From assembly GCA_964440935.1 (NCBI GenBank), contig CAYTTY010000038.1:1-40324 (forward strand): a stretch of 40,324 nt of DNA. Reading direction: 5' to 3'. Made by a program: the position numbers and the translations under genes. Each line of letters begins with the position of its first letter. Position 1 is the first letter of the stretch. Below are positions 23,266-31,473 of the stretch, one piece after another. This stretch comes from WJJR01 sp964440935. GTDB lineage: Bacteria; Zixibacteria; MSB-5A5; WJJR01. Under the pieces are notes generated by a model, which was given only the letters and a program-made list of their open reading frames with translations, was not told the origin of the DNA and made no database searches.

Positions 23266-24276
23266 ATGGCTGGCGAGACGACATCGGAGACGGCTCCGAC
23301 TTTGCTTGATCGGTTCAATCGTGGCGACAGGGTGGCCCTCGCGAGGCTGATTTCGCGGGTGGAAGATCGGTTTGATGGGTATCACGAGCTTTTGGCCCGG
23401 GTCTTTTCGATGCACAAGGTGGCCTACCGGGTGGGGCTGACGGGGCCTCCTGGGGCGGGAAAATCGTCGCTGGTGAACCGTCTGGCCGCCAAATTGGCCG
23501 ATGAAGGGCACAAAGTGGGAATCGTCGCCGTTGACCCGACCAGCCCCTTTTCGGGCGGGGCTCTTCTGGGGGACCGGGTACGGATGGCGTCGGTGTATGG
23601 ACGAGAGAATGTCTATGTCCGCTCGATGGCCACACGCGGCGCCCCCGGCGGACTGGCCGGGGCGACCAAGGACGTTTGTGTCCTGCTCGAGGGCTTTGGG
23701 TTCGATGTGGTTTTGGTCGAGACGGTTGGCGTGGGGCAGGTGGAGCTCGATGTGGCTTCGGTGTGCGATACGGTCGTCGTCGTCTTTGTCCCCGAGTCGG
23801 GCGATGCGATCCAGGCGATGAAATCGGGTTTGATGGAGATTGCCGATATTTTTTGCCTCAACAAGTCAGACCGTCCGGGGGCCGACCGGATTCGTGCCGA
23901 GGTCGAGTCGATTCTCGATGTGCAGCGGCAGATCCGCGCGACCGCCTCGGAGCGGCGCGGACGTCATCTGCGTGATTGGGAGGCGCCGGTGGTGCCGACG
24001 GTGGCGATCCGCCAGTCGGGCATCGACGATCTTTGGGGTGCGATCGAGAAGCATCGTGCCTATCATGAGGCGGGTGACGCTGACGGTCTCAAACGGACGC
24101 GCGCCAAGTCGGATTTGACGTTGAGTTTGAACGAAGTCGCTCATGAGAGACTGCGCACCGAACTGATCGAATCGGGACGGCTCGACGACGCGGTTGACAA
24201 AATCGTCTCCGGCGAGAGTGACCCATACACCTTGACGCGCACGCTTTTCGCCGAATGGTGTCGGGAACAACCCTAA
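23266..24276 (+). CDS. meaB: MeaB/ArgK-type GTPase chaperone of B12 acyl-CoA mutase
   Basis: A 336-residue G3E P-loop GTPase that loads and protects adenosylcobalamin in methylmalonyl-CoA or isobutyryl-CoA mutase. The P-loop is GPPGAGKS (60-67), followed by VAVDPTSPFSGGALLGDRVRM, the MATRGAPGGLAGAT switch, VETVGVGQVELDV and the guanine motif NKSD. The C-terminal dimerisation arm is present. I chose ATG 23266, which places LLDRFNRGDRVALARLIS at the usual N-terminus; no good ribosome site precedes it. The mutase large subunit begins 167 bases downstream, which supports its assignment as that enzyme's chaperone. Confidence 0.93.
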   Translation: MAGETTSETAPTLLDRFNRGDRVALARLISRVEDRFDGYHELLARVFSMHKVAYRVGLTGPPGAGKSSLVNRLAAKLADEGHKVGIVAVDPTSPFSGGALLGDRVRMASVYGRENVYVRSMATRGAPGGLAGATKDVCVLLEGFGFDVVLVETVGVGQVELDVASVCDTVVVVFVPESGDAIQAMKSGLMEIADIFCLNKSDRPGADRIRAEVESILDVQRQIRATASERRGRHLRDWEAPVVPTVAIRQSGIDDLWGAIEKHRAYHEAGDADGLKRTRAKSDLTLSLNEVAHERLRTELIESGRLDDAVDKIVSGESDPYTLTRTLFAEWCREQP

Positions 24277-24443
24277 CCGCATGCGTCGTTTGACAATTAG
24301 TTGCGTAGAATTGACAGGACTACGCTGTCTGATCGATTAAGCAGTGGACATGAAATGTCCGGAATTGGATATTGGACGGACCGTCAGGCGATGGTCATCG
24401 CCGCAACCCGACGGTTCAATCGCACACATAACGGGATGCTTGT

Positions 24444-26168
24444 ATGAGTGACACGACCGAAACCAAAAAGCCGACTATTGTCGACAAAGTGACCGACGCG
24501 ATCTCGAAACCGGTCAAGCCGAAAATGGAAGATTTGAAGGCCGAGTGGGAGAAGGTCCGGCATACCGCCGACAGCCTCGAAGGGCGCAAGTTCATCACCG
24601 TCTCATCGGTGCCGATCAAAGACCTTTACACCCCCGAGGATATGGAGGGAATCGATTTCGAGACGGAGATCGGTTACCCCGGTTTCACGCCCTACACGCG
24701 CGGCGTGCATCCGTCGATGTACCGTCGGCGGCTGTGGACGCGTCGCCAGTTCTCCGGCATGGGCACTCCGGAACAGACCAACGAGCGCTACCATTTTCTG
24801 CTCAATCAGGGGCAGATGGGTCTTTCGGTGGCGTTCGATCTGCCGACTTTGATGGGCTACGATTCCGATCATGCCCGGTCGAAGGGCGAAGTCGGTGTGT
24901 GTGGGGTGGCGGTCGATTCGCTGAAGGACATGGAGACGATCTTCAAGGGGATCGATCTCGGCGAGATCTCCACGTCGATGACGATCAACGCCCCGGCGGC
25001 GATCATTCTGGCATTCTATATCGTCGTGGCCGAGAAGAAGGGCATTAAGCCGGATCAGCTTCGCGGCACGCTGCAAAACGATATCCTGAAGGAGTACATT
25101 GCGCAAAAAGAGTGGATCTATCCACCGGCGCCGTCGATGAAGCTGATCGCCGATACGATCGAGTACGGCACGCGTGAGATGCCGCTGTGGAATACGATTT
25201 CGATTTCCGGATACCACATCCGTGAGGCGGGATCGACAGCGGTGCAGGAGTTGGCGTATACATTGGCCGATGGTTTCGCCTATGTCGAAGCTGGCCTGGC
25301 GCGCGGATTGGATGTCGATGAGTTCGCGCCGCGGCTGTCGTTCTTCTTCAACTCGCATCTCGATTTCTTCGAGGAGATTGCGAAGTACCGGGCCGCGCGC
25401 AAGATCTGGGCGCGTCACATGAAGGAGAAGTACGGCGCCAAGGATCCGAAATCGTATCTGATGCGTTTCCACACGCAGACCGCCGGTGTGTCGCTGACCG
25501 CACAGCAGCCCGAAAACAACATCCCGCGTGTGACCTGGCAGGCGATGGCGGCGGCGCTGGGCGGTACGCAATCACTGCACACCAACTCGATGGATGAGAC
25601 ACTGGCGTTGCCATCCGAGAAAGCGGCCTTGATCGCGCTGCGGACACAGCAATTGGTTGCCTACGAATCGGGCATTACCAATACGATCGATCCACTGGCG
25701 GGGTCGTACTTTGTCGAATCATTGACAAAGCAGACCGAAGACGAGGCCGAGAAGATATTTGAGGAGATTGAACGGCGTGGCGGTGTGCTGGCGGCGATTG
25801 AGGAAGGGTATTTCCAGCGCGAATTGGCAAAATCTGCCTACACGTACCAGCAGGCCGTTGAAAAAGGCGAGCGGGTTGTCGTAGGAGTCAATAAGTTCGT
25901 GATGGACAACGCAGAAATTGAGATACCCCTGTTGAAGATCGACGAATCGGTCGAACGGGAGCAGATCGAGTCCTTGCGCCAGTTGAAGCAGGCGCGTGAT
26001 AACGACAAGGTGCAGCGGACACTGGGAGAACTGAAGGAGGCGGTCGAGCGCGACGACAACCTGATGCCGTATTTCATGGAGTGCGCGCGCGTGTACGCCA
26101 CAATGGGGGAAATCGTCGATGTGCTTCGCGATATCTACGGGGAGTACGAGGAGCCGCCGACCATTTGA
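24444..26168 (+). CDS. B12-dependent acyl-CoA mutase large subunit, isobutyryl-CoA mutase-like
   Basis: A 574-residue large (substrate-binding) subunit of an adenosylcobalamin acyl-CoA mutase. The TIM-barrel blocks include YTRGVHPSMYRRRLW, GLSVAFDLPTLMGYDSDH, GTLQNDILKEYIAQ and SISGYHIREAG (His258). Two positions set substrate choice in this family. Here they are Phe103 (RRQFSGMG, where methylmalonyl-CoA mutase has Tyr89) and Gln221 (YIAQKEW, where it has Arg207). Phe/Gln is the isobutyryl-CoA mutase signature, so isobutyryl-CoA to butyryl-CoA is the likely reaction. There is no B12 domain; the separate subunit is at 27018-27434. A 45-residue charged N-terminal extension precedes the core. 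Confidence 0.93.
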   Translation: MSDTTETKKPTIVDKVTDAISKPVKPKMEDLKAEWEKVRHTADSLEGRKFITVSSVPIKDLYTPEDMEGIDFETEIGYPGFTPYTRGVHPSMYRRRLWTRRQFSGMGTPEQTNERYHFLLNQGQMGLSVAFDLPTLMGYDSDHARSKGEVGVCGVAVDSLKDMETIFKGIDLGEISTSMTINAPAAIILAFYIVVAEKKGIKPDQLRGTLQNDILKEYIAQKEWIYPPAPSMKLIADTIEYGTREMPLWNTISISGYHIREAGSTAVQELAYTLADGFAYVEAGLARGLDVDEFAPRLSFFFNSHLDFFEEIAKYRAARKIWARHMKEKYGAKDPKSYLMRFHTQTAGVSLTAQQPENNIPRVTWQAMAAALGGTQSLHTNSMDETLALPSEKAALIALRTQQLVAYESGITNTIDPLAGSYFVESLTKQTEDEAEKIFEEIERRGGVLAAIEEGYFQRELAKSAYTYQQAVEKGERVVVGVNKFVMDNAEIEIPLLKIDESVEREQIESLRQLKQARDNDKVQRTLGELKEAVERDDNLMPYFMECARVYATMGEIVDVLRDIYGEYEEPPTI

Positions 26169-26177
26169 GGGAGCCTG

Positions 26178-26999
26178 ATGGCAGAAGATGACCGGGAAAA
26201 CCGACCGATGAGTAATGTTGCGCAAATTGTAGCCGTCGTCAGTTCGCTGCTTGTTCCACTGGTGATCTTGGGGATCATGTGGGCGCAGCGTCGGGGCGAA
26301 CGCAACGCGCAACGTCAGGCAATGGCCGAAGCCACCAAGCACCTTCCAATCCGTGCCGGAGACAGTCCCGAGTTGCCGCCGTTGAAATGGCTGGTAGGCG
26401 AGGACTCACCGACCGGTAGCCGTGTGCTCGATTGTCGTGCCTACGCGCTTGGATTCCAGTTCGTGACCGCGGACAAAGAGACGGCGGCGACGTTTGCCGA
26501 GTTGTGTCATTCCGATGGTACCGAGCTCGAAGGCCGGTCACCGGAGAACGCCTGGTTGATCGACGTGAACTGGGAGTTTGATCACGAAGAGATCGATCTG
26601 TTGACCGGTGGCATGCGGGCGCAATCGACGGAAGATTTGTGGATGGCCGACTTACGCGGATCGCGTTTGTTTTTCCGCCGCAGTTGGACCGGGCAGTTGG
26701 TGTTCATGACCAACTTCCGGCATATCCCGACCGCGGGCGCCAAGATCACACGTATCTGGGTGACCGGCGACGATCCGTTTGGCAGCCAGTCGCCCGAGTA
26801 TGTTGCGGCGTATGTGCGTCATCTGATCGACACGCACCTGCTCGGTGTCTTGACACCGTTCCCGATTCCGCCGGGATTTCCCAAAGACGACAAGAAGATT
26901 GCCGCGTTTGTGTTTCACTCGGTGGGACGTCGCGGCTGGCTGGCGGAGTATTTCTCAAGACACAATCGTTATTCGGCTGATGATGCAACCTTTGAATAG
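26178..26999 (+). CDS. Membrane-anchored hypothetical protein between mutase subunits
   Basis: A 273-residue protein I do not recognise. One membrane helix (about residues 16-34, VAVVSSLLVPLVILGIMW) is followed by a basic segment and a soluble domain of about 220 residues with conserved-looking aromatic and acidic stretches (NAWLIDVNWEFDHEEIDLL, LFFRRSWTGQLVF). By the positive-inside rule the soluble part, preceded by RRGER, is likely cytoplasmic. The ATG has GAGGGAG 6 bases upstream and starts 9 bases after the mutase stop; the B12-subunit gene follows 18 bases later. Such tight packing implies cotranscription and possibly a link with the mutase. No catalytic motif was identified. Confidence 0.75.
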   Translation: MAEDDRENRPMSNVAQIVAVVSSLLVPLVILGIMWAQRRGERNAQRQAMAEATKHLPIRAGDSPELPPLKWLVGEDSPTGSRVLDCRAYALGFQFVTADKETAATFAELCHSDGTELEGRSPENAWLIDVNWEFDHEEIDLLTGGMRAQSTEDLWMADLRGSRLFFRRSWTGQLVFMTNFRHIPTAGAKITRIWVTGDDPFGSQSPEYVAAYVRHLIDTHLLGVLTPFPIPPGFPKDDKKIAAFVFHSVGRRGWLAEYFSRHNRYSADDATFE

Positions 27000-27017
27000 A
27001 CGAACCTGGTAGAGACT

Positions 27018-27434
27018 ATGGCTGAACGAATTCGAGTTCTATTGGCAAAGCCCGGTTTGGACGGGCACGACCGCGGCATCAAAGTGATCGCGGCAGCGTT
27101 GCGCGACGCCGGTATGGAAATAATTTACACCGGCTTGCGTCAAACACCGGAAATGGTGGTCGAAGCGGCGATCCAGGAAGACGTCGATTTCATCGGCATG
27201 AGCATTCTTTCTGGTGCGCACATGACGTTGTTCCCCGAAGTCCTGAATCTGCTTAAGGAGAAGGGTGCCGAGAACATTCACCTATTCGGCGGCGGGATTA
27301 TCCCCGACAAGGAAGCAAAGCAGTTGGAGGAACAGGGTGTCGGGAGACTGTTCGGTCCGGGCACCTCGACCGAAGACATTGTCAAATATATCAGATCAGT
27401 TGTTTCGGAAAAGTCCACGGAAGCGATGATGTAG
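27018..27434 (+). CDS. Cobalamin-binding subunit of acyl-CoA mutase
   Basis: A 138-residue B12-binding Rossmann-like domain, the small subunit that carries adenosylcobalamin with a histidine as lower ligand. The base-off signature is complete: DGHDRG (Asp15, His17, Gly20), then SILSGAH (the SxL element) and LFGGGIIPDKE (the GG element). The C-terminus ends with the usual GTSTEDIVKYIRSVV. It matches the C-terminal domain of single-chain methylmalonyl-CoA mutases. It is cotranscribed with the Phe/Gln mutase subunit, and as the only B12 domain in the window it may also serve the Tyr/Arg mutase at 36175, which has no B12 domain. Confidence 0.95.
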   Translation: MAERIRVLLAKPGLDGHDRGIKVIAAALRDAGMEIIYTGLRQTPEMVVEAAIQEDVDFIGMSILSGAHMTLFPEVLNLLKEKGAENIHLFGGGIIPDKEAKQLEEQGVGRLFGPGTSTEDIVKYIRSVVSEKSTEAMM

Positions 27435-27463
27435 GTGTGAATCGACGATGTCTTTAATTGGGA

Positions 27464-27488
27464 GGGTGCGGTCATCGCGCCCTTTTTT
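27464..27488 (+). terminator. Rho-independent terminator after the mutase operon
   Basis: GGGTGCG and CGCGCCC form a 7-bp stem (one G-U) with a 5-base loop, followed by six Ts. It closes the meaB-mutase-B12 transcript 30 bases after the last gene. Confidence 0.85.
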
Positions 27489-27504
27489 GTGGTTCCGTTT
27501 TCAT

Positions 27505-27590
27505 ATAGCGATCGTCATTAAGAATCCCGGTTGAGGAGAAGCAAGGCACCGTGTGGTTCGTGATGACATTTGTGTGCCACGGCCCTCGAG
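27505..27590 (-). repeat. Dispersed repeat R1, long form
   Basis: On the minus strand it reads CCGTGGCACACAAATGTCAT, then a CACGGTGCCTTGC block, then CTTCTCCTCAACCGGG and finally the ATGACGATCGCT end. It matches 40188-40270 and differs from the short form by about 33 extra bases between the GGCACC block and the TCAA block. Confidence 0.7.
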
Positions 27591-27668
27591 GACCGTGGAC
27601 GGGGGATTGTGCAGACGCGGACGGAGGGGCCTGATGGTTCGATCCGCCACGGCGGACTCACCACAAGA

Positions 27669-27719
27669 GGCCCGTGGCACCCTGATCCAAACCGAAAAGA
27701 CTTATGACAACCGCTCTAT
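27669..27719 (+). repeat. Dispersed repeat R1, short form
   Basis: GGCCCGTGGCACCCTGATCC through TGACAACCGCTCTA, matching 5-56 and 20268-20317. It abuts the palindromic element that starts at 27720. Confidence 0.7.
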
Positions 27720-27848
27720 ATTGTCATCTTGAACGAAGTGAGGGATCTGCTTTGTTGGTGTGATGCTGCACATACGTTGTCCGACAAAAAGCCGATCCTT
27801 CACTTCCGGTCAGCGCTATCGCGCTGGTCCACGTTCAGGATGACAATG
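27720..27848. repeat. ATTGTCATC palindromic element with nested hairpin
   Basis: The left arm (27720-27758) reads ATTGTCATCTTGAACGAAG and continues to GGATC. The right arm (27781-27848) is its inverted copy, with an extra 25-base hairpin (27807-27831, CAGCGC/GCGCTG core) inserted within the arm. Repeats opening with TTGTCATC-TGAACG are widespread in bacteria. It ends 30 bases before the VOC gene. Confidence 0.7.
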
Positions 27849-27878
27849 TTTGTAATCCTGCAAAAATAAGGGGTATCA

Positions 27879-28268
27879 ATGGCGGATTTCAAACTCGAGG
27901 GTCTCGACCACATCGCCATTACCGTGAGTGATATGGATCGATCGATAGCGTGGTATCAGGATAAGCTCGGTCTTGAGCGTATACAGGTCGATTCGTGGGC
28001 CGGTGTGCCCACGTTTATGGTGTCGGGTTCGGGTGGCCTGGCGTTGTTTCCTGCCGGTGACGGCAGTCGTCTCCCAGACGGCGAGTCGGGTACGCCCGCG
28101 GTCCGGCATATCGCCTTCCGTGCTACCCGTCAGGACTTTGAAGCGGCGCAAAGTTCGCTCGCCGCACATGGGGTCTCATTCACATTTCAGGATCATGAGA
28201 TCGCCCACTCGATTTACTTCAGCGATCCCGATGGGCATCAATTGGAGATCACGACATACGAGGTGTGA
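27879..28268 (+). CDS. VOC-family (glyoxalase-like) protein
   Basis: A 129-residue protein of the vicinal oxygen chelate fold: two beta-alpha-beta-beta-beta modules. It opens with LDHIAITVSDMDRSIAWYQDKLGL, the standard first module, and contains AVRHIAFRA and FSDPDGHQLEITTYEV. Candidate metal ligands are His11, His77 and Glu123. The sequence is nearer to generic glyoxalase/dioxygenase-like VOC proteins than to methylmalonyl-CoA epimerase, which is encoded separately at 38027. The ATG has AAGGGG about 5 bases upstream. The substrate is unknown. Confidence 0.85.
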   Translation: MADFKLEGLDHIAITVSDMDRSIAWYQDKLGLERIQVDSWAGVPTFMVSGSGGLALFPAGDGSRLPDGESGTPAVRHIAFRATRQDFEAAQSSLAAHGVSFTFQDHEIAHSIYFSDPDGHQLEITTYEV

Positions 28269-28321
28269 CGTGCGGTGTATCGGCAGCCACGGATTATTAT
28301 GTTTCCATTTGCATATCGGTG

Positions 28322-28327
28322 TATAAT
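28322..28327 (+). promoter_or_regulatory. Candidate -10 box for the SIMPL gene
   Basis: A perfect TATAAT with no convincing -35 at 17 bases (TTTCCA-like sequence only). The start would lie near 28334, leaving a short leader containing GGAGGGAG before the ATG at 28360. Confidence 0.35.
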
Positions 28328-28359
28328 GCGTAGGCTGTTGGCAAACGGAGGGAGATCGG

Positions 28360-29094
28360 ATGACCGGTGACGAAACACGACCTGGGGATGGTGGCCGGTT
28401 CATGGCCAGCGTCATCATTGGGTTGGCCTTGATTGTGTGCACATGGATCGGCACCAACACGATTGAACGGGTTAAGGGGTTTGGCCAGACGATCACCGTG
28501 ACCGGGGCCGCCCATAAGCCGATTCGGTCGGACTATGCGATTTGGGAAGGTTGGCTGTCGACAACGGCGTCGCAATTGGAGTCGGCCTACGCCGCGCTGA
28601 AGCGCGATCGTGGCGTGCTGGAAGAGTATCTGAATGGTCGCGGCTTTGATGAGGATCAGATTGAGGTCGGCAACGTGCAGATCATGAAAGACTACAACCG
28701 TGATCGCGTGCTCACGGGTTACACGCTGCGCCAGAAGTTCCGCATCGAATTGGCCGATATTGACCGCATCGCCAGTCTCGGCCGTGAGGTGTCCTCTTTG
28801 ATTGAAGAGGGTGTTCAAATCGAGTCGTATCCGCCCAAGTACCTGTTCACCCGGCTCGACAGTCTCAAGATCGAGATGATTGGGGCGGCCACCGAGAACG
28901 CCACGATGCGCGCGCAGCAGTTGGCCGAGACGACGGGCCGCCGGGTCGGATCGCCGACATCGGCCCGGGTCGGGGTGTTCCAGATCCGCCCGCTGCACTC
29001 ACAGGAGGTCTCCGGGATGGGGATGAGCGATGTCAGTTCGATTGACAAGGAGATTGTGTCAACGGTGCATGTGAGTTTTTTGTTTGAGGATTAG
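28360..29094 (+). CDS. SIMPL domain-containing protein (DUF541)
   Basis: A 244-residue protein with an N-terminal membrane anchor (about 15-32, ASVIIGLALIVCTWIG) and a periplasmic SIMPL domain. Family features include ITVTGAAHKPIRSDYAIWEG at the start, the LEEYLNGRGFDEDQIEVG block, the GYTLRQKFRIELADIDRIASL core and the TENATMRAQQLAETTGRRVG segment, ending in VSTVHVSFLFE. Relatives form oligomeric periplasmic assemblies, and in some species they affect stress responses; the role here is unknown. The ATG is preceded by GGAGGGAG. It stands alone, 265 bases before... the acyl-CoA dehydrogenase region begins about 190 bases downstream. Confidence 0.87.
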   Translation: MTGDETRPGDGGRFMASVIIGLALIVCTWIGTNTIERVKGFGQTITVTGAAHKPIRSDYAIWEGWLSTTASQLESAYAALKRDRGVLEEYLNGRGFDEDQIEVGNVQIMKDYNRDRVLTGYTLRQKFRIELADIDRIASLGREVSSLIEEGVQIESYPPKYLFTRLDSLKIEMIGAATENATMRAQQLAETTGRRVGSPTSARVGVFQIRPLHSQEVSGMGMSDVSSIDKEIVSTVHVSFLFED

Positions 29095-29283
29095 GCCGGT
29101 CTTGTGAGCTGTCGCAGCAAGGGTGGGGGCCACTCTGCTACGCTCGCGACGAGGGAGGCACCCATCCTACATCCACTTGGTCTACCCCGTTCACTTGCCC
29201 CATCCTCTTGATTTTCGCCCGTCCCATCCCTAAGATGCGGGGCTTGGGAGGTTGCGTTAAACCACGTTTCAGTGGGAGGACCG

Positions 29284-30438
29284 ATGACTCGATACAACGT
29301 TGACGAACGGCAACAACCGATCCGCGATGCGGTCCGCGAGTTTGCTGAAAAAGAGATTGTACCGGTGGCGCAGGAACTGGACCGGCGTCCCGAGCCACAG
29401 GCATTTCCACACGATTACTACCAGAAACTGGCCAAACAGGGGTACATCGGTTTTCCGATGCCGAAGGAGTATGGTGGCCAGGGGCGGTCCTCGATTGAGT
29501 ACACGACGCTCTGTGAAGAGCTGAGTTACTGGGACGCCCCGTCCAATCTGCTCTCGGCGGTGGCGGTGTTGGCTTTGGAACCGATCGCGATGTATGCGAG
29601 CGAGGAGCAAAAGAAGAAGTATATCCCCAAGGCCATTTCCGGCGAGATCATCCCGGCGTTTGCGTTGACCGAACCGAACGCGGGGTCCGACGCGGCCAAC
29701 CAGTCGACGGTGGCGAAGGTTGATGGGGATGATGTCCTCATTTCGGGCGAGAAGATCTTCATCATGCACGGCGACGTGGCCGACACGTATGTCGTTTTTG
29801 GTAAGATGGAGGACTCCGAGGCGCGAGGGAAGATTTCGGCCTGGATTGTCGAAGACAATGGGAACGGATCGATTCGCAAGGAGACGTTGAAATACAAAAT
29901 GGGCATGAAGGCGGCAACGACCGGCCGTCTCTGGTTTGACAATGTCCGGGTGCCCAAAGACAATTTGCTGGGTGAACCGAACAAGGGTTTCCGTTACGCG
30001 ATGGGGACGCTGGACAGCGCGCGAATCGGTGTCGCCGCGCAGGGCGTCGGTATTGCACAACGTGCGTTGGATGAATCGATTGAGTACGCCAAGAACCGTC
30101 AGGCCTTCGGTGCTCCGATTGCCAAGCTGCAGGCGATTCAGTGGATGATTGCGGATATGCAGGTGCGCCTGGAGGCGGCACGTGGGTTGACGTATCGAGC
30201 GGCACTGAAGAAGGATGCGGGAGAGAAATTCAATTTGGACGCCTCGATGGCCAAGCTTTACGCCACCGAAGTCGCCGGATTCTGTGTCGATCGTGCCATG
30301 CAGATTCACGCCGGCTACGGATACATTGGTGAATTTTCGATCATTGAGAAGCTGTACCGCGACCAGCGCATTATGGAAATCTACGAGGGCACCTCGGAGG
30401 TTCAGCGGCTGGTCATTGCCAATTCGTTGCTGCGCTGA
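29284..30438 (+). CDS. Acyl-CoA dehydrogenase
   Basis: A 384-residue FAD-dependent acyl-CoA dehydrogenase that introduces the alpha-beta double bond in acyl-CoA esters and passes electrons to electron-transfer flavoprotein. The sequence has AFALTEPNAGSDAANQ (substrate/FAD loop), a C-terminal helical domain with YAKNRQAFGAPIAKLQ, and QIHAGYGYIGEFSIIEKLYR. The general base is the Glu in IYEGTSEVQRLV near the C-terminus, the position used by short- and medium-chain enzymes. The ATG at 29284 has GGAGG 4 bases upstream. Near an isobutyryl/methylmalonyl-CoA module, a short or branched substrate is likely, but chain length cannot be read with certainty. Confidence 0.95.
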   Translation: MTRYNVDERQQPIRDAVREFAEKEIVPVAQELDRRPEPQAFPHDYYQKLAKQGYIGFPMPKEYGGQGRSSIEYTTLCEELSYWDAPSNLLSAVAVLALEPIAMYASEEQKKKYIPKAISGEIIPAFALTEPNAGSDAANQSTVAKVDGDDVLISGEKIFIMHGDVADTYVVFGKMEDSEARGKISAWIVEDNGNGSIRKETLKYKMGMKAATTGRLWFDNVRVPKDNLLGEPNKGFRYAMGTLDSARIGVAAQGVGIAQRALDESIEYAKNRQAFGAPIAKLQAIQWMIADMQVRLEAARGLTYRAALKKDAGEKFNLDASMAKLYATEVAGFCVDRAMQIHAGYGYIGEFSIIEKLYRDQRIMEIYEGTSEVQRLVIANSLLR

Positions 30439-30497
30439 CAACACTGCGCTCAGATGGACGTCATGTGTCGGCGGGCCGGTCGCAAGATGACGATCTT

Positions 30498-30526
30498 ATG
30501 CCCCTCGTTTTGAGGGGCATTTGATT
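30498..30526 (+). terminator. Rho-independent terminator after acyl-CoA dehydrogenase
   Basis: ATGCCCCTC and GAGGGGCAT form a perfect 9-bp stem around GTTTT, followed by TTGATT. The T-run is short, but the stem is strong and sits 60 bases after the stop codon and just before the next gene. Confidence 0.7.
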
Positions 30527-30550
30527 AGGGTTTGTGTAAGAGAGGTTGTA

Positions 30551-31423
30551 ATGGAAAAGACAATTCAAACCGTTCGGCTGGGCGCCATTCATATTGGCGG
30601 GTTTGTGGAGAGCCATTTCGCCCTCGATGGTGGTGCGATGTTCGGTGTTGTGCCCAAGGTCATGTGGCAGAAACTGCTCAAGCCGGACGATGAAAATCGG
30701 GTGCCGATGCTGGCCAACTTATTTTACGTGAAGGTTGGCGATCACCAGTTGTTGCTTGATACCGGCCTTGGCGACGCGCTGTCCGATTTCGACAAGAAGG
30801 TGTATGCTCCGCGTGGTGAATCGAGTATCGGCCCGGCGCTGAAGGCGCTGGGCAGTTCGCCGGAACAGATCACTCACGTCGTGTTCACACATCTTCACAC
30901 CGACCATTCCAATGGCGCCTTTGTAGGCAATCCCGACGATCCTGATTTGCGTTTTCCGAATGCACAGCATGTGGTGCAGAAGGATGAATGGGAGGATGCG
31001 GTCAATCCGAATGAACGAACCGGTGCCGTTTATCTTGTTCCTCGTTTGAAGAAGATCGAAGAGAGTGGGACGTTGGAATTGGTTGATGGTGATGCCGAGA
31101 TTGTTCCCGGTGTAACAGTTCGCAAAACCGGCGGGCATACGCGCGGGCATCAGGGTGTCGAGGTTCGTTCCGGGAATGAACGGTTCGTCTACTATGCCGA
31201 CATCATTCCTACGCGCTTTCACCTGAAGGGACCGTATGTGGCGGCGGTCGATTTGTTTCCACTCGACACGATGAAATTCAAGCGTGCATTTCTAAAGGAT
31301 TGCTGTGACAATCGCACGATTGTCGGTTTCGACCACGATACCGAGGTGATGTTCGGGCGGTTGGTGCAGAAAGAGAAGTGGATGGACGTGGTTCCGGTCG
31401 ACACTGTGACCGTGCCGGCATAG
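30551..31423 (+). CDS. MBL-fold metallo-hydrolase
   Basis: A 290-residue metallo-beta-lactamase-fold hydrolase. The dinuclear metal site is complete: THLHTDHSNG (His114, His116, Asp118, His119), the later GGHTRGHQG His, the Asp in YYADIIPT, and a final His in VGFDHDT. The N-terminal part (GAIHIGGFVESHFALDGGAMFG) resembles the lactonase/YtnP-like group of secreted or cytosolic hydrolases. No signal peptide is visible. The start ATG at 30551 has AGAGAGG upstream. The true substrate (lactone, thioester or other) is unknown. Cotranscription with the carboxyltransferase 50 bases downstream is plausible. Confidence 0.88.
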   Translation: MEKTIQTVRLGAIHIGGFVESHFALDGGAMFGVVPKVMWQKLLKPDDENRVPMLANLFYVKVGDHQLLLDTGLGDALSDFDKKVYAPRGESSIGPALKALGSSPEQITHVVFTHLHTDHSNGAFVGNPDDPDLRFPNAQHVVQKDEWEDAVNPNERTGAVYLVPRLKKIEESGTLELVDGDAEIVPGVTVRKTGGHTRGHQGVEVRSGNERFVYYADIIPTRFHLKGPYVAAVDLFPLDTMKFKRAFLKDCCDNRTIVGFDHDTEVMFGRLVQKEKWMDVVPVDTVTVPA

Positions 31424-31473
31424 ATTAATCGATTATTACTGGCCAAAATCATTTGACTGAGAGACGACTCATC

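Noticed and set aside
24603..25571. Minus-strand open frame opposite the first mutase subunit
   Set aside because: Shadow of a conserved coding region, with composition unlike a real protein.
29269..30444. A long open frame on the minus strand opposite the acyl-CoA dehydrogenase
   Set aside because: It is the mirror of a highly conserved gene in a GC-rich region, is rich in Arg and His, and has no family similarity or ribosome site.
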